From M269 sp964640795 (GTDB taxonomy: Bacteria > Pseudomonadota > Gammaproteobacteria > Enterobacterales > Alteromonadaceae): DNA of 64,000 nt. Within the stretch, counting starts at the first letter, position 1; each line of letters opens with the position of its first letter. A program made the position numbers and the translations under genes. The notes under the pieces were generated by a model that saw nothing but the letters and a program-made list of their open reading frames with translations, did not search any database and was not told the origin of the DNA. The stretch lies in NCBI GenBank assembly GCA_964640795.1, contig CAZXIN010000006.1, positions 1 to 64,000 of the forward strand, given 5' to 3'. This document shows, piece by piece, positions 47,269 through 56,164 of the stretch.

Positions 47269-47400
47269 AAATGATTTATTATAGCATTGCTGAATCATGG
47301 TAGGTATGAGCGAAAAGCTGACACAAGAATGATTGAGTGAAATTTATACAATAAAGAGCAGTAAGTCTATACGTCAACCTAAGGTGGGTAATGAGAATCT

Positions 47401-48405
47401 ATGGCAACAATTTATGAAGTGTCAAAGCTCGCAGGTGTCTCATTAGCGACCGTTTCGCGTGTTGTAAACAAAAACAACAGTGTATCAGATAAGACACGTT
47501 TAAAAGTTCTTAAAGCAATGGAGCAGCTACGCTATAAACCCAACTTAGTTGCTAAATCTCTGGCTTCAAGCCGTTCTGATTGTGTTGGTGTATTAGTGAG
47601 TGAGATATATGGTTCCTTCTATGGCGGAATCATGAGTGGTGTTGAATCTGTGTTACGTAAAGCGGACAAACATATTGTTGTTACCGCAGGACACAACGAA
47701 GAACAACGTGAAAAAGATGATATTGAGTTTCTCATCAGTCGCAATTGTGATGCACTCATCTTGCACGTTGAAGCATTATCCGACGAATATCTGATTAATC
47801 TTTGTCAAGGAAAGACACCTGTTGTCATACTTAACCGCCATATTCCGGAGGTTGCAGAATATTGTATTAGTCTCGATAACGAACTGGGTGGCTATTTGGC
47901 AACCAAATATATTTTGGAACAGGGACACACAAATATTGCCTATATATCAGGACCGAAAAGGAAAGTAGATGCATTAGAGCGGCTGGCAGGTCATAAACGC
48001 GCTTTGAACAGTTATGGTGTCAACTTTGATCCTGAGAGTGTGTATGAAGGTAACTACCTTCAAGTCGGTGGAAGTGCAGGCATTAACTACTTCTTGGAAA
48101 ATGACATTCATTTTACGGCTGTTGTTTGCGCAAATGACGAGATGGCGACCGGAGCAATAGCAACCGCAAGAGAAAACGGATTAGACATTCCACGTGATGT
48201 GTCGATTTTTGGCTTTGATAATGTGACCTTTGCTTCTTATACCTATCCTACGTTGTCGACTATCAACTACCCCATTTCAGATATGGGTAAGATGGCAGCC
48301 AAAGCTGTCTTAAAAAGAGTTTATAAACAAGAGGATATGGTGCTTCAAAACATTTTTGAACCCGAAATTGTTGAACGGAACTCTGTTAGAAAAATTGAAC
48401 GTTAA
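47401..48405 (+). CDS. LacI family transcriptional regulator, copy 1
   Basis: A 334-residue LacI/GalR regulator. The N-terminal HTH (TIYEVSKLAGVSLATVSRVVN, hinge KPNLVAKSLASSRSD) binds the operator, and a periplasmic-binding-protein-like domain senses a sugar. By eye about three quarters of residues match the second copy at 55163-56164, and the recognition helix is identical. It diverges from the GPH-GH94 operon and is most simply its repressor. Confidence 0.94.
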   Translation: MATIYEVSKLAGVSLATVSRVVNKNNSVSDKTRLKVLKAMEQLRYKPNLVAKSLASSRSDCVGVLVSEIYGSFYGGIMSGVESVLRKADKHIVVTAGHNEEQREKDDIEFLISRNCDALILHVEALSDEYLINLCQGKTPVVILNRHIPEVAEYCISLDNELGGYLATKYILEQGHTNIAYISGPKRKVDALERLAGHKRALNSYGVNFDPESVYEGNYLQVGGSAGINYFLENDIHFTAVVCANDEMATGAIATARENGLDIPRDVSIFGFDNVTFASYTYPTLSTINYPISDMGKMAAKAVLKRVYKQEDMVLQNIFEPEIVERNSVRKIER

Positions 48406-48409
48406 GAAT

Positions 48410-48450
48410 AGATAATACCAATCACTTCATGAGATAGATTGGTATTATCT
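48410..48450. repeat. Perfect 14-bp palindrome, TAATACCAATC type
   Basis: AGATAATACCAATC (48410-48423) and its exact reverse complement (48437-48450) enclose a 13-base loop, five bases after the LacI stop. An imperfect relative lies at 39854-39878. It could act as the 3' hairpin of the LacI mRNA. Confidence 0.6.
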
Positions 48451-48524
48451 AACTCAGCAAGAAACGCATATCTCCCATTCTTTTGTCGTCTTGTACAAGA
48501 ACCACCGTCGTAACAAAAAGCAAT

Positions 48525-48574
48525 AAAAAAGCTCCGAGAATATGAGGGAAACAACCATATTCCGGAGCTTTAAG
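48525..48574 (-). terminator. Terminator of the TonB-dependent receptor gene
   Basis: On the minus strand AAAGCTCCGGAATATGG pairs with CATATTCTCGGAGCTTT and is followed by a run of T. It lies about 50 bases after the receptor stop. One or two internal mismatches. Confidence 0.85.
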
Positions 48575-48622
48575 CTTCAATTATGAAGTCAATGGGCTAC
48601 TTTTCTTTTTGTTATGCCCTAC

Positions 48623-51600
48623 TTATAACTGATATCTTACCCCGAAGAAGAATGTGCGCTCCGTTGTACGAAGGCGACCAAAACGTTCTCTTACGTCAAA
48701 GAACTCAAAACGGTCGTCAGCCAGCAAGTTTACCGCAGAAGCTGTGAGCGCTAGGTTCTCAGTGATTCTGTATGTCGCCGAAGCCTCTAATTGACCGAAG
48801 CCTTCTGTTAGTAGTTCTCCTGCTTCACCCGATGACGTAATGCCATCTCCTCGGCTTGCTAAGAAATCACTTCGGAAGTTCCATGCTAAGCGCACTTCTA
48901 CAGGCCCTTTCTCATAGAATGCAGTTGCGTTGTAACTATTGTCTGACAAGCCACGACGTCGCAACGGGTTACCTGCCGCTGTAAAGCCTGAATTATCGAC
49001 GTCGGTGTAGGTATAGTTCAATTGCAGGCCTAAACCGTCAAACGGAGCAGGTAAGAAAGTGAAGTTTTGTTGGTACTGCAATTCGATACCGAACAGATCG
49101 ACATCGTCTCGGCCGTTGACTGGACCAGAAAACGTAAATGGCAATGCGACTTGGCCAGATTGAAGTTGTTGATCGCTGACTAGGCCGTCAGCTGGCAATG
49201 GGACAGAAACAGCACCTAAAGACCCGTCTAAACATTGATTAACAAAAGGCGACAAGGCTTGTCTATCACCTTCTGAAAATTGTGTGTCAGGTGGCAAGAA
49301 GCGGCACTGCTGCGTTACACTACTAGAGATAAAATCTTCAATTGTTTTAGAGTAAATTGCTGCCGCGAAAGCAAGGTCTTGAGTTGGGTAGTACTCAATT
49401 GAAACATCTACAGAGTTAACCGTTTCGGGTCTTAAGAAACCGTTACCGCCATTACCTTGTAGGATTTCCTCGTTCAAACTTTCATTAGCACGAACATCAT
49501 TGAACTCATATCGACTGAAGTTTCTGGACGCGCCGAGACGAAGGGTTAGTTCGTCAGTGAAATCCAGTTTGAAGTTCAAAGTAGGTAAAATATCATCATA
49601 ATTAATGTCTGCTGGGGTAGTACCTTGAACCGCGTTGAATGACAAACGATCAATATCTACGTAGCGCACACCAATGCTCGCGGAGTATGGATAGCGGCCC
49701 AATTCTCCAGCAAAGTTACCTTTCACATAGAAAGCGGTGTTTTCCTCTTCGACGAAGTTGACGTTGTTGTTATTGGTTGATGTAGAACGATTAGGTGCTG
49801 TTGAGTTAAACAAGTCTCTCAACTCGTTTCTTCTGCCGTCACTAAAGAATTGTTCTGGATTAATAATACGGAACGCGCCAGGAAGGTTCAGGCCACCTCG
49901 ATTAGCAAACTCAGTGCTGTCGATAATGGTAGTACTGCCTGGGATAGCGGCCTCTAAGTCATTGAAAGAAAAGCGAATACGGTCGGGATCAGAGAACGTG
50001 CCTAAATTTAAGTTAAAGGTTTCTGACGCTTGGTCAGAATAACGAGCACCAAACTCTAAACTCTCTAAAGCACCATAATCAACATACCAGTCAAAATCGA
50101 CTCTAAAGCTATCCTCCTCGTTGGATGCAGAGTTGAACGACGCATCAACACCGTTAACGAAAGGAGAGAACGAAAGAATATCAATCGGGTCTGTTGTTCC
50201 ATTAGCAAACAACTCCAAGCCAAGTGTTTCAGGTCCTGCACTGATCCTTTGGAAGGGAGACGTCAAGCGGTCTTCAACATTTCCACCTTGTACAGTAGCA
50301 AAGTTTTGGAAGGGGGCGAATCGATCTGTTTCCTGACTGCCTTCAGCTCTGTTGTAATAAAAACTCGCTTGCCAATCATCGTTAATTTGCCATTCCACAG
50401 CCAAATTGATGTTTTCTGTTTCTTCAGTGACCACATTAGACTGTGAACCGAAGAAAATATTGGCGCCTATTGGACCCGCGGGCACACCATTGCTAGAAGG
50501 GGCAACTTCGTCTGGATCACCGATGAAGAACTGACTAACGTTACGCGTGTTGGGGTCAAAGATGATGCTGTCAGCCAGAACACGATCAGGGTTACGTTCT
50601 ATTTGGTTATTGAAGAATAAGTCAGAGCCAACGTTAAAAGGGTTTTCTTCGATGCGGAGATAATCAAGAACAACTTCAACTTTATCGCTAGGTGCCCATT
50701 GAAGTGTTAACAGGTGAGACTGGCGCTCTGAGCGGTTTTCAGTCTCAATCTCACGAATACGGCCTGGAAAATAAAGCGCATCTTGAAAATCATTAACGAC
50801 GTTAAAGCCACCTGCCGCTTCACAAGCAACAGTCGATGAGGCTCCTTCGATTGAAGGGGGAGTAAACGCTGTACCACCCGAATTAACACAAGCAAGCTGT
50901 TCGGATTCACCAAAAATACCGTCACCGTCAACATCTAGGTTAGGTGATGCGAAAAGGTTGAATCCGCTGACACTAGCGACTCGTGTTAGATTAACACGTC
51001 CGTCAAAGCTCCCTGAATACAGCACACCAAAGTCACCAATAGCGGTGTCTTCAAATGTTTTAGATAGGTAGGCATTGACGCGCGGGAAGGCTTCTTCTGC
51101 ACCGTCACTATAGCCGCCGTCGGCGTTGATAGAAACCTTGTGACCCTCGTCAAAATCAAATGGGCGGAAGGTCTCAAACTTGACCGTACCGCCCAAACCA
51201 CCTTCAACCTGATCGGCAGAGAAACTCTTCAAAACTTGAATCTGCTTGAATAGTTGAGATGGAATAACTTGCAGACTAGATGCCTGAGGCTCTGCATTCG
51301 GAGAGGCTAATGTCTGACCATTGACCTCTAATCTAACTGAGTCTAAGCCACGTAGCTGGATCTGTGCCCCTTCATTGCCGTCCCGTTCAACTTGTACGCC
51401 GGGCACTCGTGAAAGTGCTTCCGCAACGTTGTTATCGGGAAGCTTACCTACGTCTTCAGCGTTGATAACATCAGCTACCACACTCAAGCTTCGTTTGACT
51501 TGCAATGCTTGACGCAAAGAGCTTCTAATCCCTTTGATTTCTATCACTTCAAGACTTTTGTCATTCTCGTCGCTTTGAGCTTCTGACTCTTGAGCTATTG

Positions 51601-51682
51601 ACGGCATGACTGCAGCGGAACACAGTATCAGTGTAATCCCTTGTGCTATCAGCGAATATTTAAAACTCTTCCGTTTGTGCAT
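48623..51682 (-). CDS. TonB-dependent receptor, probable oligosaccharide transporter
   Basis: A 1019-residue outer-membrane receptor. It has a signal peptide (about 1-30), a likely TonB box (LEVIEIKG, about 44-51), a plug domain (VVADVINAEDVGKLPDNNVAEALSRVPGVQVERDGNEG) and a 22-strand barrel ending in an aromatic C-terminus (FFFGVRYQL). This Alteromonas-type receptor class is common in carbohydrate loci. It is probably the outer-membrane importer for the locus; the ligand is inferred from neighbours. AAGGTT lies nine bases before the ATG, and a LacI-type operator lies 92 bases upstream. Confidence 0.94.
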   Translation of the reverse strand: MHKRKSFKYSLIAQGITLILCSAAVMPSIAQESEAQSDENDKSLEVIEIKGIRSSLRQALQVKRSLSVVADVINAEDVGKLPDNNVAEALSRVPGVQVERDGNEGAQIQLRGLDSVRLEVNGQTLASPNAEPQASSLQVIPSQLFKQIQVLKSFSADQVEGGLGGTVKFETFRPFDFDEGHKVSINADGGYSDGAEEAFPRVNAYLSKTFEDTAIGDFGVLYSGSFDGRVNLTRVASVSGFNLFASPNLDVDGDGIFGESEQLACVNSGGTAFTPPSIEGASSTVACEAAGGFNVVNDFQDALYFPGRIREIETENRSERQSHLLTLQWAPSDKVEVVLDYLRIEENPFNVGSDLFFNNQIERNPDRVLADSIIFDPNTRNVSQFFIGDPDEVAPSSNGVPAGPIGANIFFGSQSNVVTEETENINLAVEWQINDDWQASFYYNRAEGSQETDRFAPFQNFATVQGGNVEDRLTSPFQRISAGPETLGLELFANGTTDPIDILSFSPFVNGVDASFNSASNEEDSFRVDFDWYVDYGALESLEFGARYSDQASETFNLNLGTFSDPDRIRFSFNDLEAAIPGSTTIIDSTEFANRGGLNLPGAFRIINPEQFFSDGRRNELRDLFNSTAPNRSTSTNNNNVNFVEEENTAFYVKGNFAGELGRYPYSASIGVRYVDIDRLSFNAVQGTTPADINYDDILPTLNFKLDFTDELTLRLGASRNFSRYEFNDVRANESLNEEILQGNGGNGFLRPETVNSVDVSIEYYPTQDLAFAAAIYSKTIEDFISSSVTQQCRFLPPDTQFSEGDRQALSPFVNQCLDGSLGAVSVPLPADGLVSDQQLQSGQVALPFTFSGPVNGRDDVDLFGIELQYQQNFTFLPAPFDGLGLQLNYTYTDVDNSGFTAAGNPLRRRGLSDNSYNATAFYEKGPVEVRLAWNFRSDFLASRGDGITSSGEAGELLTEGFGQLEASATYRITENLALTASAVNLLADDRFEFFDVRERFGRLRTTERTFFFGVRYQL

Positions 51683-51773
51683 AGTAGTTAACCTTATAAT
51701 TATGAGTAATCAACTTGTTTAGTGTTTACTTGTCGCTCTACCGCTTCACATCTGCAACATTCTATTTACAAAA

Positions 51774-51787
51774 TGTAACCGCTTACA
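51774..51787. promoter_or_regulatory. LacI-type operator, TGTAACCGCTTACA
   Basis: A 14-bp palindrome with one mismatched pair, 92 bases upstream of the receptor start. Its reverse complement is the exact sequence at 51996-52009. Confidence 0.8.
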
Positions 51788-51995
51788 ATTAAAGTCAAGG
51801 ATTAATTTAATTAATAGGCATTTTTTTGTACGCAAGTATTTCTCGAAACTTAGTGGTTACGCCATCATTTAGAGCTCAAGGTGCTGTATTTTATTAATAA
51901 ATAATGAAATTTAGGATGATGTTGAAGGCGACTAAATAGCTTAATTCCAATTTAAAACTTTAGAGGCAGTATTTAAAATACCTTGAAAGTATCAA

Positions 51996-52009
51996 TGTAA
52001 GCGGTTACA
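51996..52009. promoter_or_regulatory. LacI-type operator, TGTAAGCGGTTACA
   Basis: The exact reverse complement of the site at 51774-51787, 158 bases before the kelch lipoprotein gene. The mirrored pair suggests coordinated control of both divergent genes by one or both LacI paralogues. Confidence 0.8.
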
Positions 52010-52166
52010 TTTGTTGGGCATAAGCTGGTGCATTTTGCTTTTTGCATAAACCTCTTTAACCATTCAGTGCCACGTAAGGTACGTTAGTGATGTGGTTTGC
52101 ACCTAGAATGTGATTAACAGCGGTATGAGACAAAGTACTTAACATAAAGGGTAAAGATTCAGAGCT

Positions 52167-54965
52167 ATGCAAAAGCAAAAATTCGTTTCGTCCAAATCTG
52201 CTCTTCTCCTATTGTTTCTGTCATGGCTCTCGCTAACAGGGTGCCAGAAAGAACCATGGGAATGGCAGGTTATAGAGACAAAAGGTAAACCCACAGCTCG
52301 GCATGAGGCTGCCTTGGTTGCTTTTGAAGGGAAGCTTTATTTACTTGGAGGGCGTGGCATTAAACCGGTTGACCGTTTTGATCCCAAAACAAACACTTGG
52401 CAAGCTTTTTCCAAGCCCCCGATTGAGATACATCACTTTCAACCTGTGGTCTTCAAAGATGCGATATACCTAGTCGGCGCAATGACTGGCAAATGGCCTA
52501 ATGAGCAAGGGCTTGAGCGTGTTCTCGTTTATTATCCCAAAGAAGACCGTTTTGAATTTACTCATGAAATCCCAAAACACAGGCGTAGAGGTGGAGCGGG
52601 AGCGGTGCTCTACAATGATAAAATTTATTTAGTGGGGGGAATTACCAATGGTCATAACGACGGCTATCGCTCTTGGACAGATGAATACGATCCTGTAACA
52701 GGGAAATGGCGAGCGCTGGCCGATGCACCCCATGCCAGAGATCATTTCCAAGCCGTTGTAGCTAATGACAAAATTTATGCGTTTGCTGGCCGTCGAAGCT
52801 CAACAGCGACAAGCGAGCCTATCAGTTTAGTGGTTGAACATGGCAATGTTTTTAATTTTGATACAGAAGCTTGGGAGCCAGTTTATGACAACCTCAGACT
52901 GCCAACACTGAGAGCAGGTACATCCGCTTTCACATGGAACGACGACGTCATCATTGGCGGTGGTGAGAGTGCAACACAAGAGCCTGCGCACAAAGAAGTA
53001 GAAGCGTTCAATACAATGACTGGCTCTTGGCAGAATTGGCCTAATATGATTCAAGGCCGACATGGATCTGGATTTGTTGTTCTTGATGACTATGTTTACA
53101 CCGCGTCCGGTTCGTTGAATCGAGGTGGCGGACCAGAGCTTGATACCATAGAGAGGTTAAAGTTACCTCCAAAGGAACCAAAGGAAAAGGTTACTGCGCC
53201 CTTGAATGAGAGCTCACTCGCTATTGTAAAAAAATGGCACACAGTGACTTTGAATGTCGAAGGTCCAGAAACTTCTGAAAAAGAGGCAGATAACCCATTC
53301 CTGAACTATCGACTGTTAGTTACCTTTAAACATAAAGACATGACTAAAACAGTGAGAGGATACTACGCTGCTGATGGTAACGCCGCTCGCTCTGCCTCTG
53401 ACAGTGGAAATAAATGGCAAGTTAAATTTAAGCCACCGATGACGGGAATGTGGCATTACGAAGCGCTGTTGGAAAAAGGTCCTAACATCGCCGTTGCTCA
53501 AACGCGAGAGAATGCGCAACAGATCACGTCGCAAACAGGTGAATTTCAAGTCATAGACAGCGACAGACAAGCACCTGATTTTCGTGCCTTGGGCCGTATG
53601 GCAATTAAAGGGAGTCATTTTTACTTCCCTGACAATGATACCTATTGGATGAAAGGCGGTACTAATAGCCCTGAAAACTTACTGGCTTTTAAGGGTATTG
53701 ATGGCACATATCGCCTCAAGAAACAAAGCAGGGAAGGTGAAGCCGCAATCGATACTGCACTGCATGAGTTCGCGGCGCATCAGCAAGATTGGAAGTCAGG
53801 TGATCCCACTTTTCGTCATGGTGAGGGCAAGGCGTTATTTGGTGCTATGAATTATCTTGCCAACAAGGGAATGAATGCGGCTTATTTTCTAGTCTTGAAT
53901 ATCGATGGTGATGGTAATGATGTTTGGCCTTACGTCGACCCGAATGACTTTACCCGATTCGATGTCAGTCGATTAGCGCAATGGGATCAATTGTTCCAAC
54001 ACATGCAGAGCCAAGGGATCATGCTGCATGTTGTGACACAAGAGACAGAGAATGAACGCCTGCTAGACGACGGAAATGTTGGCTTACAACGCGCTTTATT
54101 TTATCACGAGTTGATTGCACGATTTGGACATCACCTTGCATTGACATGGAATCTTGGTGAAGAGAATGGCTACGCTGAATGGGCGCCGCCTCCGCAAGAT
54201 GACAATCAACGTAAAATGATGATTGATTTTTTTAGTGAGTATGACCCATACAATCATCCCGTTTTATTGCATACACATTCAAAAGCCGACAATAGAAAAC
54301 CTATCCTAGAGGCACTACTCGGGTATCAAGGATTGGATGGTTTATCTCTTCAACAAGAAGATAGAACGGAAACGGCTAACGTCATTAAAGCGTGGAAAGA
54401 AAAGTCCAAACAATTTGGTAATGAGTGGTTGATTACCATGGACGAGATTGGCAAATGGGATCTTGGCGCTAGTACTGATGAACTTGATTCGGGCCATCAA
54501 TCATTGCGAGGTGATGTGTTATGGGGGAGTATGCTAAGCGGTGCTGCCGGTGTTGAGTGGTACTTTGGTGCACATCAGCCACACAATGATTTGACCTCTG
54601 AAGATTGGCGTCAAAGAGATCAACTTTGGAGTCTCACTAAAGTCGCATTAGATTTTTTTAATACGCATATCCCGTGGTGGGATATGAATCCAGATTGCCA
54701 TACAAGTGCGCAAGAACATTCATTTTGCTTACGCAAGAAAGGTGAAGTCTATGCACTGTATTTCCATCAAGCAAATCAAACAATTAAACTCGATCTGAGT
54801 GACGACTCAGGTCGCTATACCGTCAAGTGGTACAACCCGCGCGAAGGTGGGGAATTGCTGGACGGCAGCATTAAATCAGTCACGGCAGGAGAGCATGTTG
54901 GTTTAGGCATTGCGCCAAGCGACGAGGATAAAGATTGGGTTATCCTGCTGACTTCCATAGATTGA
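52167..54965 (+). CDS. Kelch-DUF5060 lipoprotein with glycosidase-like barrel and collagen-binding-type C-terminus
   Basis: A 932-residue lipoprotein (lipobox SLTGC, Cys26). Six kelch-type blades occupy about residues 45-330 (LYLLGGRG, IYLVGAMTG, IYLVGGITNG, IYAFAGRRS, VIIGGGES, VYTASGSL). A DUF5060-like beta domain follows (about 350-465). Then comes a barrel-like region (about 475-840) with clan-A-like motifs: WNLGEENGY (Glu665/Glu666) and ITMDEIGKWD (Glu760), which could be acid/base and nucleophile. The end (about 850-930, LRKKGEVYALYF ... YTVKWYNPREGG) matches the domain called putative collagen-binding domain of a collagenase. It probably binds or cleaves a polysaccharide at the cell surface; the substrate is unknown. 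It is adjacent to the TonB receptor and under a LacI-type operator. Confidence 0.85.
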   Translation: MQKQKFVSSKSALLLLFLSWLSLTGCQKEPWEWQVIETKGKPTARHEAALVAFEGKLYLLGGRGIKPVDRFDPKTNTWQAFSKPPIEIHHFQPVVFKDAIYLVGAMTGKWPNEQGLERVLVYYPKEDRFEFTHEIPKHRRRGGAGAVLYNDKIYLVGGITNGHNDGYRSWTDEYDPVTGKWRALADAPHARDHFQAVVANDKIYAFAGRRSSTATSEPISLVVEHGNVFNFDTEAWEPVYDNLRLPTLRAGTSAFTWNDDVIIGGGESATQEPAHKEVEAFNTMTGSWQNWPNMIQGRHGSGFVVLDDYVYTASGSLNRGGGPELDTIERLKLPPKEPKEKVTAPLNESSLAIVKKWHTVTLNVEGPETSEKEADNPFLNYRLLVTFKHKDMTKTVRGYYAADGNAARSASDSGNKWQVKFKPPMTGMWHYEALLEKGPNIAVAQTRENAQQITSQTGEFQVIDSDRQAPDFRALGRMAIKGSHFYFPDNDTYWMKGGTNSPENLLAFKGIDGTYRLKKQSREGEAAIDTALHEFAAHQQDWKSGDPTFRHGEGKALFGAMNYLANKGMNAAYFLVLNIDGDGNDVWPYVDPNDFTRFDVSRLAQWDQLFQHMQSQGIMLHVVTQETENERLLDDGNVGLQRALFYHELIARFGHHLALTWNLGEENGYAEWAPPPQDDNQRKMMIDFFSEYDPYNHPVLLHTHSKADNRKPILEALLGYQGLDGLSLQQEDRTETANVIKAWKEKSKQFGNEWLITMDEIGKWDLGASTDELDSGHQSLRGDVLWGSMLSGAAGVEWYFGAHQPHNDLTSEDWRQRDQLWSLTKVALDFFNTHIPWWDMNPDCHTSAQEHSFCLRKKGEVYALYFHQANQTIKLDLSDDSGRYTVKWYNPREGGELLDGSIKSVTAGEHVGLGIAPSDEDKDWVILLTSID

Positions 54966-55105
54966 TATAGATCCCAACGATTAGGCTGAGTCGCTCTGAA
55001 ACGGGCACTTTGAAATGGTTTGGGTATAAGTACGTGTGGAATAGCAGCGTGGCTTTATAAAGAGCCGTAGCAAAAATTCATAAGACATCATCCACCGTAA
55101 TGAAT

Positions 55106-55151
55106 AGAATAATGAATGAACATCATTCAAGGTCTGTTCATTCATTATTCT
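55106..55151. promoter_or_regulatory. Perfect 17-bp inverted repeat before the second LacI gene
   Basis: AGAATAATGAATGAACA (55106-55122) and its exact reverse complement (55135-55151) enclose 12 bases. It ends just before the ribosome site (AGGAAA) of the LacI gene at 55163. It differs from the TGTAAGCGCTTACA sites, so it could be an RNA hairpin controlling translation, or an operator for another factor. Confidence 0.7.
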
Positions 55152-55162
55152 GATAGGAAACT

Positions 55163-56164
55163 ATGGCAACTATATACGAAGTGTCCAAGCTTGCAGGTGT
55201 ATCACTTGCAACGGTTTCACGCGTTGTTAATAAAAATAGGGGAGTGTCTGAAAAGACACGAAGTAAAGTGCTCAAAGCAATGGAGCAACTTAACTACAAA
55301 CCCAATCTAACAGCAAAATCTTTAGCCTCTAGTCGCTCTGATTGCGTTGGCGTCCTTGTTAGTGAATTCTATGGCTCATTCCATGGTGGTATTATGAGTG
55401 GTGTAGAGTCTGTTTTAAGGCAATCTGATAAGCACATCGTTGTCACTGCTGGACATAACGAAGAGCAAAGAGAAAAAGATGATATTGAGTTTCTTATTAG
55501 CAGAAACTGTGACGCACTTATTTTGCACGTTGAGGCTGTGTCAGACGAATATTTGATTAATTTATGTCAAGGTAAGGTCCCTGTTGTCATTCTTAACAGG
55601 TATATTGAAAGAATAGCTGAGCACTGCATCAGTTTAGATAATGAGCTTGGTGGTTACCTTGCTACTAAACACATGCTAGAGAAAGGTCATCGTGACATGA
55701 TCTATATCTCTGGTCCCAGCAGAAAAACTGATTCTCGCGAACGTCTGCATGGACATCAACGCGCACTAAAAGAGTTCAATATTGGCTTCGACCATACGCG
55801 AGTATATGAAGGTGACTACATGCAAACAGGCGGATGTGCCGGTTTGAACTATTTTCTAGATAAGAAAATCAATTTTAGTGCCGCGATATGTGCGAATGAC
55901 GAAATGGCAACAGGCGCCATCTCAGCCGCTAGAGAGAAAGGATTAAACGTACCGAATGATGTTTCTATTTTCGGCTTTGATAATGTCGTATTCGCTTCCT
56001 ATACATACCCCACGTTATCGACTATTAATTATCCTGTTCGAGATATGGGCAAAATGGCCGCCGAAGTAATACTGCAACGTGTCTACAAGCAGCAAAGGTC
56101 GGCCATTCAGAATATTTTCAAACCTGAAGTTGTCGCACGTAACTCGGTTAAAGTGATCAGTTAG
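55163..56164 (+). CDS. LacI family transcriptional regulator, copy 2
   Basis: A 333-residue LacI/GalR regulator closely related to the copy at 47401-48405. The HTH recognition helix is identical and residues about 88-125 (DKHIVVTAGHNEEQREKDD...) are unchanged. Differences cluster in the ligand-binding domain after residue 145 and the C-terminal end. The pair probably shares operators but may respond to different sugars. Its stop overlaps the convergent flavoprotein stop by four bases. Confidence 0.93.
   Translation: MATIYEVSKLAGVSLATVSRVVNKNRGVSEKTRSKVLKAMEQLNYKPNLTAKSLASSRSDCVGVLVSEFYGSFHGGIMSGVESVLRQSDKHIVVTAGHNEEQREKDDIEFLISRNCDALILHVEAVSDEYLINLCQGKVPVVILNRYIERIAEHCISLDNELGGYLATKHMLEKGHRDMIYISGPSRKTDSRERLHGHQRALKEFNIGFDHTRVYEGDYMQTGGCAGLNYFLDKKINFSAAICANDEMATGAISAAREKGLNVPNDVSIFGFDNVVFASYTYPTLSTINYPVRDMGKMAAEVILQRVYKQQRSAIQNIFKPEVVARNSVKVIS

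Larger units (their letters stand above)
46817..47400. promoter_or_regulatory. Divergent promoter region of the GPH-GH94 operon and the first LacI gene
   Basis: This 584-base AT-rich gap holds no convincing gene; a 63-codon frame at 46932-47123 has no coding character. It contains two LacI-type operator sequences listed separately. Promoter boxes are not clear by eye. Confidence 0.6.
51683..52166. promoter_or_regulatory. Divergent promoter region between the receptor and the kelch lipoprotein
   Basis: A 484-base AT-rich gap with no coding sequence. It carries two LacI-type operators that are exact reverse complements of each other, one near each gene. No clear promoter boxes could be assigned. 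Confidence 0.65.
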
